From positions 1,054,001 to 1,118,000 of the forward strand of contig LODT01000001.1 of assembly GCA_001606155.1 (NCBI GenBank): a stretch of 64,000 nt of DNA. Reading direction: 5' to 3'. Shown here piece after piece: positions 10,300 through 21,768 of the stretch. This DNA is from Tieghemostelium lacteum. Lineage: Eukaryota > Evosea > Eumycetozoa > Dictyosteliales > Raperosteliaceae. The translations under genes were made by a program, and so were the position numbers. The notes under the pieces were generated by a model. It saw only the letters and a list, made by a program, of their open reading frames with translations. It made no database searches and was not told the origin of the DNA. Positions within the stretch are counted from its first letter, which is position 1; every line of letters begins with the position of its first letter.

Positions 10300-12892
10300 A
10301 TGAGTGCAATAAATCTTAGAATTCTACAAGATTCTGAAATTGAAAATTATGGAACTGCAAAAGGTCTACAGGATCTATTAGAAGAAGTTAGAAATAGATT
10401 GGATAATTATACTTTAAAAGCACCTCCACCTTCAACAATTAAAGATAGTAATAACAATAATAACAACAATAATAATATTAAATTTACATCAGTTCAGGTA
10501 TCTAATAGTCCAATTATATCAAATAATGGAGGTAGTAATGCTAAATATCAGTTTCAGAATAGTAATACAATGTTAAAGGCATCAGATAGGATGAATGGAT
10601 TATCAACACATAGTACATCAATTCCATCACCAAAACTGATTAACCATTCATTGGCACCTAGTAGTACTGCTAGAAAACCAATTGAATCTTCATTTATAGA
10701 TGTAAAGAAAACTAGTTTAAAAGATCTATCAACACTGTTGAACAGAAGACGTGATATACATGTTCAAGTCATTAGACAAATTGGATTCCTCTATGAGGCA
10801 TCTTGTAAATCAGAATCACTGAAATTACAATATCTACAAGAAATATGTCAAGGAACATGCCTGAAATCCTTACTCAGTTTTCTGGCATTCCATCAACCGG
10901 CACTTGAAAGTCTAGACTACAACTCACAGATTGAATCCATCAAATTGATTTCAAAACTCACTGAAAACGACTCTATAAAGACATTTATAAAACAAGCTGG
11001 TGACATTTCAACTGTCGTATCCGTACTCAAATGGTCGAGTTTAAAACCTACCTATGAGACACTAAACCATCATTTGATTACACTTATCAGTAATCTATCG
11101 ACACAGGATGCCTGCGCAATGTCACTTCGAAAAAAGGGTGCAATAGGACCACTATTCGCCATCAGTCAGAACGAATCGACTCCCAATGACTTGCGTATCA
11201 TTGCTTTGAATACCTTAATCATTTTTAGTAGTTATAGTAACCCTAAAATCAGTGAGGCTATTATCGATAGTCAACAATCACTAAAATCCATAATTCAACA
11301 AATTATAAAACATTCTCAGGATATTACAGTACCTTCTGAATCTTTAACTATTAAATCACTGGATTTACTCTACCAAGTATCAGATTGTCCCAAAACTAGA
11401 GCTATGGCATGGGAATGTGGTATCGATGATTTACTCTCTCTTATACGTGTCTCTGATATCTACCCTCAGGAGCTCAACAAGGGTACCTATTTCAAGACAT
11501 CCAATACCAAACCTGAAGACCCTTACATTTGCATAAAGGTTCTACTTCAATGTAAAGTTCTTTCATGTCTTGAAAAACTTGCAAAACATGAAATCAATGC
11601 CAGTAAAATTGGTATGGCATCGACATATACTATACTTTCGTACCTCCGACCACTGTTTTCCATTCCTTTTGACTTATTCCGATGGAACAATCAAGTCCTT
11701 GAAAAAGTTTTAAAATTTGCTATACCCATTCTACAAAATGACAATTTTAAACAAGTTTTTGTTGATAAGGATGCATGTAATACAATGGTCACCATGGTGC
11801 AATCTGATTATTTTACACCTGAGGTCTTATTATCATGTGCACAGGTTCTAGGTCAGATTGTTACACCTAAAAAGTCTAGTTCAAGTTCACGTATTTTCAT
11901 ATCCGTTGATAAGATTATTGGTAGTGATGTTATACCATCTCTAATGAAACTCTACAAATCATTCCCAAATGAAAAATCGCTTCAACTACTCATGTGTAAA
12001 GTCTTTAAACATCTAGGTTGTCGTGACGAAAACAAACAAATCATCTTCTCCGAAGGTGGTTTTCAGTTACTTCACACACTCTTAAAAACTAAAGATGCTG
12101 AATTAATCCTTCAATCCCTTGACTCTCTAAGTGTTCTTTCACTAAATAGTATGTATACCCATCACTTTAATCTCCTTATCCACAGAATATATATTAACCA
12201 CCTCAATTCTTCAACCTTCAAAAGAATTTATGAGAAAAGTTATTAGATTAGTTGGATCTATACCAGTGTTGATTGAAAAGCTTTCAATTAACAATCAACC
12301 AATTCAAAAGTATGCAATTCAGAATCTTTATAATATATCATTGGATATGGAGGGTTTAGAATTACTTTTGGATCTTTCAAGTGGTGTAGGATTACCACCA
12401 CAATTAATCAACAGTCTATTGTTTCTCAATGATTCAGATATTCAATTATACTCACTAAAGACCATTGATAACTTGATAATTGATGACAATTATCTAGAGT
12501 TATTCATTTCAAAAGGTGGTATATTATCTCTTTTAAATTCATTATATTCCAATGATGAAAATGTTCAATATCAAGTTTTGGTAATTTTAAATAAAATTAT
12601 TCAAAAGAGTAGGTATACCTCAAAATCACAATCACATCTATACCAAAGCATACTAATACTCAATACTTTTAGAAAGCGCACAGGAATCCATTATCAGTGG
12701 TGGAATTATTGATAAATTAAAGAAATTATCAACTCATGAAAATGTAGTTAGACAATCTTCAATCCTAATCCAACCATTTAAATCTCTATTAGTATCTGTA
12801 AAATCAATACCACCATCAATTATAGCATCACATTCTCCAAAATTAATTTCTGATCAACATCAACAACAACAACATCAACAACAGCAAAAACC

Positions 12893-12967
<75 letters not shown>

Positions 12968-14216
12968 CCACCACCACCAATCACCACAATCTCAAAGAGC
13001 TAATGGTATTCAACAACCAACACTACAGAAACAATTATCAAATGGTAGTGTACAAATATCAAATCAGAACCATATACCTAATAGTAGTAAAGATAATAGA
13101 AGACATTCACCACCACAACAACAACAACAACAACAGCAACAGCAACAGCAACAGAATAGTGAGGTAAATGGTATATCTCCAGCTGTGAATGGAATTGGTA
13201 ATCAGAAACCACAGGTATCACCAGATTATAAAAAGATTGAAAATGTTTTATCGAAATTAAATGAGGTTCAGTTAAGAGAACTTGTAATGGATATGATTAG
13301 ACAGAATAATACAATTTCTGATTTGTTACCTGGTACTATTCGTAATGTACTTAATGGTGTAAAAACACCACTGAATCACCCACAACCTATTTTACTACCT
13401 CCTCCACCTCCACCTTTACAACAAGGTACTTCAACTACAGTACCTTTAGTTAATACTGCATTACCACCACCTCCTCCACCAATGATAAATACCAATGGAA
13501 ATGGTAGTAAACCTACAGGTACTTTTGGAGCTGCTAATAAAACAACAGCATCCCCACCACCTACAATTAATCAATTACAACAACAGATTAAAAACACACT
13601 TGGAAATGCTAGTTTGAAACCTGTAAGTGAAAGAGTAGTAAAACCAAAATCTACACCATCAGCCAATGGAGGTGGATTCTCATCACTAATGGACGAATTA
13701 AAGAGTAAAGTCGGTACTGGTAAACTACAATTAAAACATATTGATACTCAAGGTGAAATTGAAAACAGAAGAAAAGATCAATTGATGCAAAAGAATAATA
13801 CTATTCTAAAGGATATTGTGCAGAATGCTCAAAAACGTAACCAAAACAATAGTCAAGCCAATAAGAAGACACTGATTGATAGCAGTGTCATTCAGGGAAT
13901 GAGAATTTGGAAAAAAGATTTTGAGCATTGGAAACAAGAGGTTGTCATCATCTTTAGAAAACATGAGTTGGTTGTCATTACCCTCTTTAAGATACTAGAG
14001 GCTTTAGAAGATTTCCCATTCAAAGAGGCAATGGAAATCTCTGGTTTCCAATCCAGCGAAAAACTCTCAAAGATATTCTTGAGAATAGGTTTCAATTTAA
14101 AATCTACAACCTACATACAAAATGGTCACCAATTGACTGAGTATATATCAGTTATCAAACCAACAGGTATTCCAATTAAATTATTATTGTCAATGATACT
14201 CGACTACATGAATTAA
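10300..14216 (+). CDS. Armadillo/HEAT-type helical repeat protein with polyQ and polyP
   Basis: Three exons (10300-12148, 12186-12612, 12677-14216) join in phases 1 and 2, predicting 1271 residues. The N-terminus RILQDSEIENYGTAKGL is followed by an Asn run, then Armadillo-like repeats from about residue 130 to 830 (for example LISNLSTQDACAMSLRKKG, TLLKTKDAELILQSLDSLS, NDSDIQLYSLKTIDNLI). A polyQ stretch with 24 CAA codons, further Gln runs and two polyPro blocks follow. The C-terminal helical domain contains IWKKDFEHWKQEVVIIF and EAMEISGFQSSEKLSKIF. ARM folds bind peptides; the Pro blocks could bind profilin or SH3/WW domains, though there is no FH2 domain. I do not recognise an ortholog. The first intron would be only 37 nt; the frame change and continuing ARM repeat across it support it. 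Confidence 0.75.
12894..12965 (+). repeat. (CAA)24 tract encoding polyglutamine
   Basis: This perfect run of CAA codons lies in exon 3 of the ARM protein gene, followed by CAC codons for four His and then mixed Gln runs at 13108-13155. The trinucleotide purity suggests recent slippage expansion. Confidence 0.95.
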
Positions 14217-14378
14217 ATTTGATTCAAAAAAGCAACTAATAATAAATTGGATTGAATTTTTTAAACCTTTTTTTTATTATTTTAAAAATATAAATTTAAA
14301 AAATGGTATTATCTTATAATAAGAAACTATAATTGCCTAGGCAAGTGGTTATTATTGTTATAACTGAGAATAGAAGTT

Positions 14379-15062
14379 TTATATTGATTGTTTTGGAGAT
14401 GTTATTTTCTTTCTTATATTTGTTGATGATTTATTAAATTTTAAAGCCAAAAGTTCTTCACCACTAAAATATGCAGAGTGAAAGGAATTAGATTTGACTT
14501 CTTTGGTTCCATCAAGGTTTATTTCTCCCCTAAAATAAACAATAGTTGTATCATCGGTTTTTGAGTATTCGCTTGATAGGTTGATTGGATATCTTCCTTC
14601 TAGGTATGCTGGGTAATCAAAGAAATGGAGATTTAGTAAATCAGAGGCAGCCATGATTTCTAAAGAGAGAAGTTTCCCGTCAATATCAAAATCACCAACA
14701 ATTCCTTCAAAAATCTCATCACTAATATTTATCATGTTTTTTTCTAATTTGATAAAATATACACATAAAATATCTACATTTGGAGAGTATTTATATTGAA
14801 TGTCTGACCTATATAACATTAGGTTTAGAATATTTAAACTAGTTGTAAAAAAGAATGGAAGTCGAGACTGCTAACACATACCAATCTAAATTGTTATTTT
14901 TTTTCCATTTTAAATTCATTCTTGAAGCTTTCTCTATAAGAAAAAAAACACTAATATTGTTATAAATGTATAAGTGTGTGGTTAAAGAATAAATTATAAT
15001 TCTTATATTTTCTATACTTACTCTGCACTTCCATGAAAATCTCCATTTAATAACGATTCCAT
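14379..15062 (-). CDS. DUF2283 family protein
   Basis: Three exons (15022-15062, 14882-14920, 14379-14808) fit in phases 2 and 2, giving about 169 residues. The first 25 residues come from the two small upstream exons; the Met used is MESLLNGDFHG. Exon 3 holds the recognisable part: IQYKYSPNVDILCVYF, then IFEGIVGDFDIDGKLLSLEIMAAS. This matches the DUF2283 pattern of YDpeaDalYi followed by a vDlDedGrlvgIEil strand. DUF2283 is mostly bacterial, with unknown function. The remaining C-terminus has a basic tail. The small upstream exons are supported only by splice borders and phase. The 299-nt upstream region is shared with the divergent gene at 15362. Confidence 0.6.
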
Positions 15063-15361
15063 TTTGAAAAATGTGATTTAACTACTTTCTGTGGATAGAG
15101 TGATATCTGTAAGACTCTATCTGTTTCTAAGTCTTTATTATTATAATTAGTTAATTTATTTTTAATTTTATCTTTGGTTTGAGAATAGAATAGATTATTT
15201 TAATAATTCTCAAATTTAATTTAATTACTTAATTTGATAATATATTTAAATATTTGAAAAGATTTCCATAAAGTGGGTATTTAGTATGATTCATCTTAAT
15301 TAAACCCTTTTTTAACCAATTTTTTGATAATGCATCTTTTGGAGTTTTTTTTCCATTTTAA

Positions 15362-16864
15362 ATGATACATCTTTTTAATCAAACTTTTAATAAACAATTA
15401 AATAATGTGTATAGGAATTACTTGGATGGTGTACTTCAACAAAATGAAATAGCAGAGATTACTAGTGATATAAATAGTGGTTGTAGATTGTATATATTGG
15501 ATGATAACAACATACAAGGTTACAGTACAATTACAAGTCAACTGAATAATATGTAGGATTTCAAATATATTATACCTCGGTTTTGGTGGACTTCACAATG
15601 AATCTTATACTAATTCATTTGAAATAGTAAATCATATCAATATGTAAAGCATGATGGGAATAATCTACTATTTATTACAAATAAAACATCATTGTTATTA
15701 TTAGAGATAAAGAGAAAAGAAAATACTGTAATAACGAGATTTATCTGTCCTCTTAGAGAATTGATACCTGGTTTCATTGATGGTGATGTTCTAATGAAAA
15801 CATCAAAAATAATAACTGACATTAGTGTAGATATTGCAATGGCAATTAGATCACATCTTTTCATTATACAAGTTAATTTGGTTGAAAATACATATAAAAG
15901 CTATCCTATATCATCATCTAATAGTAAATCAGTAATTAGAGATATCTATTGGTTAAAATGTTCTAGTAGACTATTAGTATTAACAACGAGTTCACAAAAT
16001 GATCAAATGTTTCTTGTAGATGTTATCAATGGAAACAGTGATCTAATTCAATTTAAAACAACAAAGTACAATAACAATGAACAATGTGAATATATGGCTA
16101 TTGAATGGGTAGATTCACAACATTTTCTAGCTACATCAAGAAAACAAACTATACAATACACTGATTTTCAGAGTAGTGAAATTGTAAAAACTATAAATAC
16201 ACTTTCTAACAATGACAATGACGACAATGGCATAATAGTAATTAAACCACAAATCAAAAAATCTAATACTAGTGGATTGATGTTATTTAATATTAGTAAT
16301 AATGACAGTAGTGATAATAATGGAAATTACCAATTAAATCTATTTAGAATAACTAATACTTTTGAAAAAGTAACATCGGTGCCACTGGATACTAAATTTA
16401 CAGTTATTCCAGATATTATTAGAATGATAGATGATCAATATGCACTAGTAAGTTCTAATCAGTCAACTATAGTGCAATGCTTTAGAGTAGATGATAGAGA
16501 GTCACTTTCTAGTCAATCTTTTACTGATTTAATGGAGAGTAAAGATAGTAATAATCATTTAAAAATCAAAGGAATTGATATATATAATGACTCTGTATTG
16601 TTTATAATTGGTGAAAAATTTAAGGATTCCTTTTCGGTATCAACTAAATCATTCTATAATATTCAATATTTTAAAGTATCTCCAGAGAGGTTTGGTATAA
16701 AACTAAAGAAAGATGAAAATGTGGGTGGTACTACTGATAGTAGTAAACTTGATTTGATTTTGTCAAAGTTAATATCTATAGAATCTATTTTACAGCATCA
16801 TTCCAAAAGATTAGAAACCATTGAAGGAAATATAAAAATATTACAGAATCAAAATGTAAAATAA
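15362..16864 (+). CDS. Propeller-like protein with C-terminal coiled coil; 5' exon joins unresolved
   Basis: From about 15645 a long open frame runs to 16864. It contains WD/propeller-like strands (SRLLVLTTSSQNDQMFLVD, MAIEWVDSQHFLATSRKQ, QYALVSSNQSTIVQCF) and ends with a coiled coil, LDLILSKLISIESILQHHSK. The 5' part is spread over three frames: 15362-15556, 15557-15642 (LYLGFGGLHNESYTNSFEIV) and then the long frame (YVKHDGNNLLFITNK). A 67-nt intron 15490-15556 joins the first two in phase. No good intron joins the second and third, so either a non-obvious splice or a real frame break exists near 15640. The function is not recognised; a WD-repeat plus coiled-coil layout is the safest description. 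Confidence 0.55.
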
Positions 16865-16906
16865 TTTTATAAAAGTACAAGTAGAAGGTGTTTATTAGAT
16901 ATGGGT

Positions 16907-18220
16907 TTATTCACCAGGTGTTGGTTGAGTGTTTTCCAGTATTTGTAATTTCTCAGATCTCTTTTTGTTGTTCCTGTATCTAATAATGGAATATACGACC
17001 ACACCAATAAGGAAAACTCCACCTATTGGTAGGTAGATTGCCACAAGGACTGTAGGTGACACTGAAAATGCAGGCTTGCTATTAGTTTCACTGGAAGATG
17101 GTGAATATGGTACCATAGGTAGCATGAATGATCCTTGTGCCGATTGTCCATTTACAACTAAAAGAAAAGGAATTTGGCGAGTGTAGTCTCTATCCATTTG
17201 TGGGAGTATGCATCTTGTAATACTGTAATCAATAACATCTAAAACAGTGCATATTAAGTTATCTCCAGTGAGAATAACTGAGCAATTGGTAGAGCTATGA
17301 GATGTACCTGTAATGATAACTAGTTTTTCTTCTACTGAATATTGAGCTGATGATATAGTAGGTTCTGAGTAAGTTAGTTTTACTGTCCCTTGGATTTCTT
17401 CAGATGATAACATTAGAGAAATAATATTATTAGTTCCACTTCCAGGTGGTAGGGTGAACACAATACGCGATCTATCTAGACTCTTTACACCTGTACATGG
17501 AATAGCATTTACTTTAACAATGATATCAGAGGAGTTGTAAATTTTAAAAAAGGTACCAATGAGAGTTATTGTGGCACCCCCAGAAGTTAGAATAGGGCCA
17601 TTGGACTCCAGTGACTTTAATATTGGGGTAGTTTGACAAGATGGACATGGTATTAAAATACCTTGTGATATTTGTTTATCAATGGAAATGGTAATTGTTG
17701 ATGGCATTTCAGATGGAATGTGGTCACAGTAGATTGAACCTTCTACTGTGATTGATTTACAGACACTTTTACCATCAATATCTTTAATCTCCAGTAGAGT
17801 TGAACTACCATTGAATCTATTGTTATTCAGAAAATCACCTTCAATTTTGATCAATGTTGATACTGTTGGACTTACAGCACCAGTGAAATTGAAAATAATT
17901 GGTAACAATTGAATATCAATAACATTGGATTTCATTGGTGAGATAATTTGAAGTGGCCCATTCTTTGATTTTGGATTCACAACATTTTTCACATAACCTC
18001 TATCAGGATGATCCATTACAACATCTGAACTATTATAGGTATGGTTATTAAACAGTATACTAACTGGTGACTCCAATAGTGCCCCATCAGTTCCATTCAG
18101 TTGAATAAACAGAGTTATAGAATCTCTGACTTGAATTTGATTTACAATCGTTAGTTCAGTACTGTGAATTCTATAGAATGTACAACATAATAATAGAATT
18201 ATATTTAAATAGTTATACAT
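16907..18220 (-). CDS. IPT/TIG domain cell-surface membrane protein
   Basis: A single exon of 437 residues. A signal peptide (NIILLLCCTFYRIHS) is followed by a long extracellular part with several NxS/T sites and repeated IPT/TIG-type beta domains. One is clear: PILKSLESNGPILTSGGATI with TLIGTFF, the typical start of a TIG domain; another begins YSEPTISSAQYSVEEKLVIITG. Near the C-terminus is a membrane span (VLVAIYLPIGGVFLIGVVVY) and a short basic cytosolic tail. The topology resembles the dictyostelid Tgr and related IPT/TIG proteins, some of which act in cell adhesion and kin recognition. That this one has such a role is inference; it is shorter than TgrB1/TgrC1. Confidence 0.82.
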   Translation of the reverse strand: MYNYLNIILLLCCTFYRIHSTELTIVNQIQVRDSITLFIQLNGTDGALLESPVSILFNNHTYNSSDVVMDHPDRGYVKNVVNPKSKNGPLQIISPMKSNVIDIQLLPIIFNFTGAVSPTVSTLIKIEGDFLNNNRFNGSSTLLEIKDIDGKSVCKSITVEGSIYCDHIPSEMPSTITISIDKQISQGILIPCPSCQTTPILKSLESNGPILTSGGATITLIGTFFKIYNSSDIIVKVNAIPCTGVKSLDRSRIVFTLPPGSGTNNIISLMLSSEEIQGTVKLTYSEPTISSAQYSVEEKLVIITGTSHSSTNCSVILTGDNLICTVLDVIDYSITRCILPQMDRDYTRQIPFLLVVNGQSAQGSFMLPMVPYSPSSSETNSKPAFSVSPTVLVAIYLPIGGVFLIGVVVYSIIRYRNNKKRSEKLQILENTQPTPGE

Positions 18221-19049
18221 TATTATAAATTTGAGAATTGGAAATAGTAAATATTTTGAAATGAAATGAAAATGTTAATTTTTGCCTTCATTCTTTTAAT
18301 CAAATGTTGTGTGTTGAATTAATAATTTAGAAAAAAAAAAATTTATTTTTGGAATACTACACTCTTTTCCTTAGGGTGTTTAATTTGGGAATCATTCCTT
18401 AGGGCTACTCTGAGACTTAAGGATTAATCTCAAAGTAATCTGCCCTTAAATTCTTGATTTTAATATAGGAAATTAGAATTGATTAAACTTTTGAAACCTA
18501 ATTTTTTGAATATTTTTACTATATCTCAATCCAATTTATTTGAAAAAAATATTTATATTTTCTTATATAAAATAGAAATATCAACAATAAACCTTTAATA
18601 TTTTATGTTTATTTCGTTAATGATTTGAGTATAATAATTTGTTTATTTAAAAATAGTTATCAATAAAGCCTTGTGTTGAAACAGTCAAACTAACTATGAA
18701 GTTTATTCATGAAAATAAATAAAAAGATAAATTCATTAGAAAAGAATTGGAACTTGAATATGAATTTGTGATATCTCAATTTCAAATAAGTGTGAGATGT
18801 ACACAATTTCTTATATTAGATAAATTCAAAATTCTGATAAATTATATATGGTTAAGGTTGCACCCTATCTTTTTTTAATATTCAATCAATTGGATTTGTT
18901 AATTTGTATGAATATCAAACTTCATTTTCACTGTCAAATTTTGCTTCTCAATCCCTTAAGAAAATTTAAAAATAAAATATGTGTAAAAAAAATTAATTCG
19001 TTGAATAAAAAACTATTATATATATAATTTAATCGAAATCATATTAGCT
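18221..19049. other. Intergenic region with a short repeat cluster and a decayed frame
   Basis: The spacer lies between the IPT protein start and the 3' end of ankyrin copy C. At 18367-18376 and 18395-18404 TTCCTTAGGG is repeated, followed by TGAGACTTAAGGATTAATCTCA, which can pair with itself. At about 18684-18872 a plus-strand frame reads codon-like with one internal stop (KFIRKELELEYEFVISQF); it may be a decayed exon. Near 18930 the GCTTCTCAATCCCTTA flank shared with copies A and B begins. Confidence 0.4.
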
Positions 19050-21024
19050 TTATTTAAATAAATTGATTAAATGAAAATAACCTTCATTTCGTAACATTTT
19101 ATGAAATTCTTGATTGGGTTGAATTTTAGAAGATTTAATCAATTGAACTGCAAGGGTTGTTGGGAAATTTTTAAGTAAATAAAATGAAGTTTCAATTGAG
19201 AGGTAGTTTTGAAGATTTAATAATTGGATTAGTTTTATAAAACCTCTATTCACCAGGTGTGATAAAAGTTGATCGTAACCATAGTTAGACCAACCTTCAA
19301 GAACTTTTGGATAATATTGGAATAGATACCTTAAAGCACTGGGTAAAATTGGAATTAAATTTTCCCATTCACAATGTGATGTTTGATTGTGAATTTGATG
19401 GAAATAAAATTTAAATGATTCTAAATTTTGGCAGTATCGAATATAATAATTTGGCTTATAATTTTTGAATTCAGGTCTATTTGTCAATAGATATTGAAGT
19501 ACTTCTTTGTATTTACTTTCGTCTGATTTACCCAAGGCCTTTATAGAGCAACCTTCACTTCTATTTTCATGCAAGAATTTTACAACTTCCAAACTACCAT
19601 TGTCCATTGCATAGGTTGTACAACCTTCACTTCTGTTTTCATGCAAGAATTTTACAACCTCCAAACTACCATGGTCCATTGCTCTGGTTGAGCAACGTTG
19701 ATTTGTATTGTAATGGAGAAATTTGAGCAGTTTCAAGTTGCCATAGGATGCATTATCCATTACACCTGGGTCACAAATTTCATTTAATTTATAATTGGTA
19801 GAATTATAAATATATTCTATCATTTCCATGTTATTATCACTTACATATTTGATAATGTATTTTGCCAAAATATCTTCATTAAAGAATAGTTTCATATTCT
19901 TTTTTAAAAAATTTACCACTTCAACTGATGGGCACATAAACTCAAAGCCTAGTCCGAATGAAAGTTTACCATGATTAAATAGAAATTCTAACATTTCTAC
20001 GTTGGATTGTTCGAATGCATATCTAGTCACTTCAGAATTGACTGAATCTTGAAATGCTGGATAATTATATGTTGATAATTTTACAGATCTCTTTGTTTCT
20101 TTTCTTGAATTATTTTTATCAAAACCTACTGAATAAATATTTATATAAGGATCTCTTTTTGAGTAATTATTGTAGATATATTTTACAATATTCCAGTGTT
20201 TGTTGGTGGCAGCATTAATTAATGATTTCTGAGAATAGGGTTCTTTTCTGTTTTCAAAAAGAAATTTGAACATTTCTAATTCTCCATTGGTTGCTACATC
20301 ATCCAATGTATAAAACTGGCAACCTTCATTTCTGTTATAATGTAAGAACTTAACTGTCTCCATGTCACCAATAGATGCCTTATAATGCATTGAATCAGTA
20401 TTAAACATTTCATCTCTTTGCAGTTGGTGTAAGTGTTGAATAACTTCAAGACTAGAATGATTTAGATGTTGGTTAAAAATAAATTTTGTTGATGGGAATG
20501 TGTTTATCATTAAATTTGCAGTTTCAATATCAGGAAATTTATATAATCTATCCAATTTTATTTGACTTAGTTCATCACTTGTCATTCCATCTATGAGGTA
20601 TTTTAGAATATCTTTATCAGTATCAATTATTTGTAAGATAACATCACTGTTTACTTTGCAGCCAATCACATTTCTTAAATGTTTAACAATTTCTATGTTT
20701 GGTTTCTTATTACATGCATGGTATTCAAGTGATTTATCTTTACTAATATCACTGTGAAATAATGTTTTATAGTGTTGATAAACATTTATATAACTTGAAA
20801 AATCTTCAATAGAGGCCAATAAAGATTCTAAAGTATGGTATCCCATTGGAAAATGTATTGGATCTCTTTTGATGTTATCAATTATTAAATGAACATTTTT
20901 ACTTCCACAAGAGTTAATAAATTTCATCGTATCTATCAAACTTTTCAAATGATGATATAAAATTTGAAAATATTTTGTTAAATAGAAATTTATCTCTGAA
21001 TACTCTAAAAAATAATAAATCCAT
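19050..21024 (-). pseudogene. Ankyrin-like family gene, copy C, N-terminus out of frame
   Basis: The family start MDLLFFRVFRDKFLFNKIF is present at 21024, but about 38 codons later the frame meets a stop in a region that differs from copy D by a net 2-nt loss (GATGAAATTTATTAAC against GATGAAATTTGTCATTAC). The remaining 632 codons from an internal ATG at 20948 are open and carry the complete repeat region with two GSLEVVKFLHENRSEGC units. Either the gene is a recent pseudogene, or it makes a shortened protein without the N-terminal family block. The upstream motif AAAGATTAATGAAAAAGG is retained. Confidence 0.7.
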
Positions 21025-21140
21025 TGACAAATAACCCTTAAAAGATTAATGAAAAAGGTTTTTAAATTTTAAAATTTTTCACCAAAAACTTAATTCCTCA
21101 AAATAAATTTTATTAATAATTATTTATTTATCAAATAATA

Positions 21141-21306
21141 ATGTCCACTAACAAAAAAACAATAGAAAAAATATAAGATCATCTAGAAGATAAATTTAAT
21201 AAATTGAATTGCATTATTTAAATAATAAATAAATAAATCTTGTTGCCATTTCAACTAAAATCAATAATCTTTAATATTAGTGAAAACTTTTTGCTATACC
21301 ACGACA
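21141..21306 (+). pseudogene. Relic of a small gene, homologous to 27315-27470
   Basis: The sequence ATGTCCACTAACAA(A/T)AAAAC is followed by AGATAAATTTAATAAATTGAATTGC and CAATAATCTTTAATATTAGTGAAAAC, matching 27315-27470 closely. Here the frame closes after MSTNKKTIEKI; the other copy reads MSTNNKTIEEIEDHLEDKF. It lies upstream of ankyrin copy C just as the other lies upstream of copy E, so both were copied with the ankyrin genes. Confidence 0.6.
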
Positions 21307-21586
21307 AAACTCAATCCAAATTAGTATTCATAGAAAAGAAAAGCCACTAAATTGGTGATTTGTACTTCTGATGGTTAAATAATACATCTAGACCTGGTCT
21401 TTTTCCTATATATCACTTTTCAGGTTCTTTAAATAATGTCTTTTTGAAAAGTAATTGAATTTCTTGTGAGATTAAAGTCTATTTCAATAATGTTTTAGTT
21501 GTTTTTTTAAAAAACAAAATTAAAAGTTGATTATAAATTATCAAGTTTAACTCTCATTAACAGAAAATTTAATTCCAATTTTCACA

Positions 21587-21697
21587 GATATAAAGGATTT
21601 TGTAGACAGAGTGAAAGCAACAACACAACAACCAACCTACCCCCTTCAGTGGAACTTCGTAGAATCGTTAAATGATGATATCTGTGATAACTACTGA
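21587..21697 (+). pseudogene. Orphan exon with clear coding character
   Basis: After a TTTTCACAG acceptor, 36 codons are open to a TGA at 21695: DIKDFVDRVKATTQQP, then TYPLQWNFVESLNDDICDNY. Base composition is much richer in G/C than its surroundings, as in real exons here. I found no upstream exon that joins it with confidence; the relic at 21141-21306 is the only candidate. It is probably the last exon of a decayed gene. Confidence 0.5.
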
Positions 21698-21768
21698 AGG
21701 TATAAAAATAAATTGTTTTTTAAAAAAGTTAATAAAAAACTATTATAATAATCGAATACATATTAACT

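Noticed and set aside
12894-13155. CAA-rich repeat array considered as a CRISPR-like or satellite array
   Set aside because: It is an in-frame glutamine tract in a eukaryotic gene with no spacers.
21583-21700. Interlocking inverted repeats (TCACAGATAT/ATATCTGTGA and CCTTCAGT/ACTGAAGG) resembling a pseudoknot RNA
   Set aside because: The same bases read as a clean 36-codon exon; the short pairings are probably chance.
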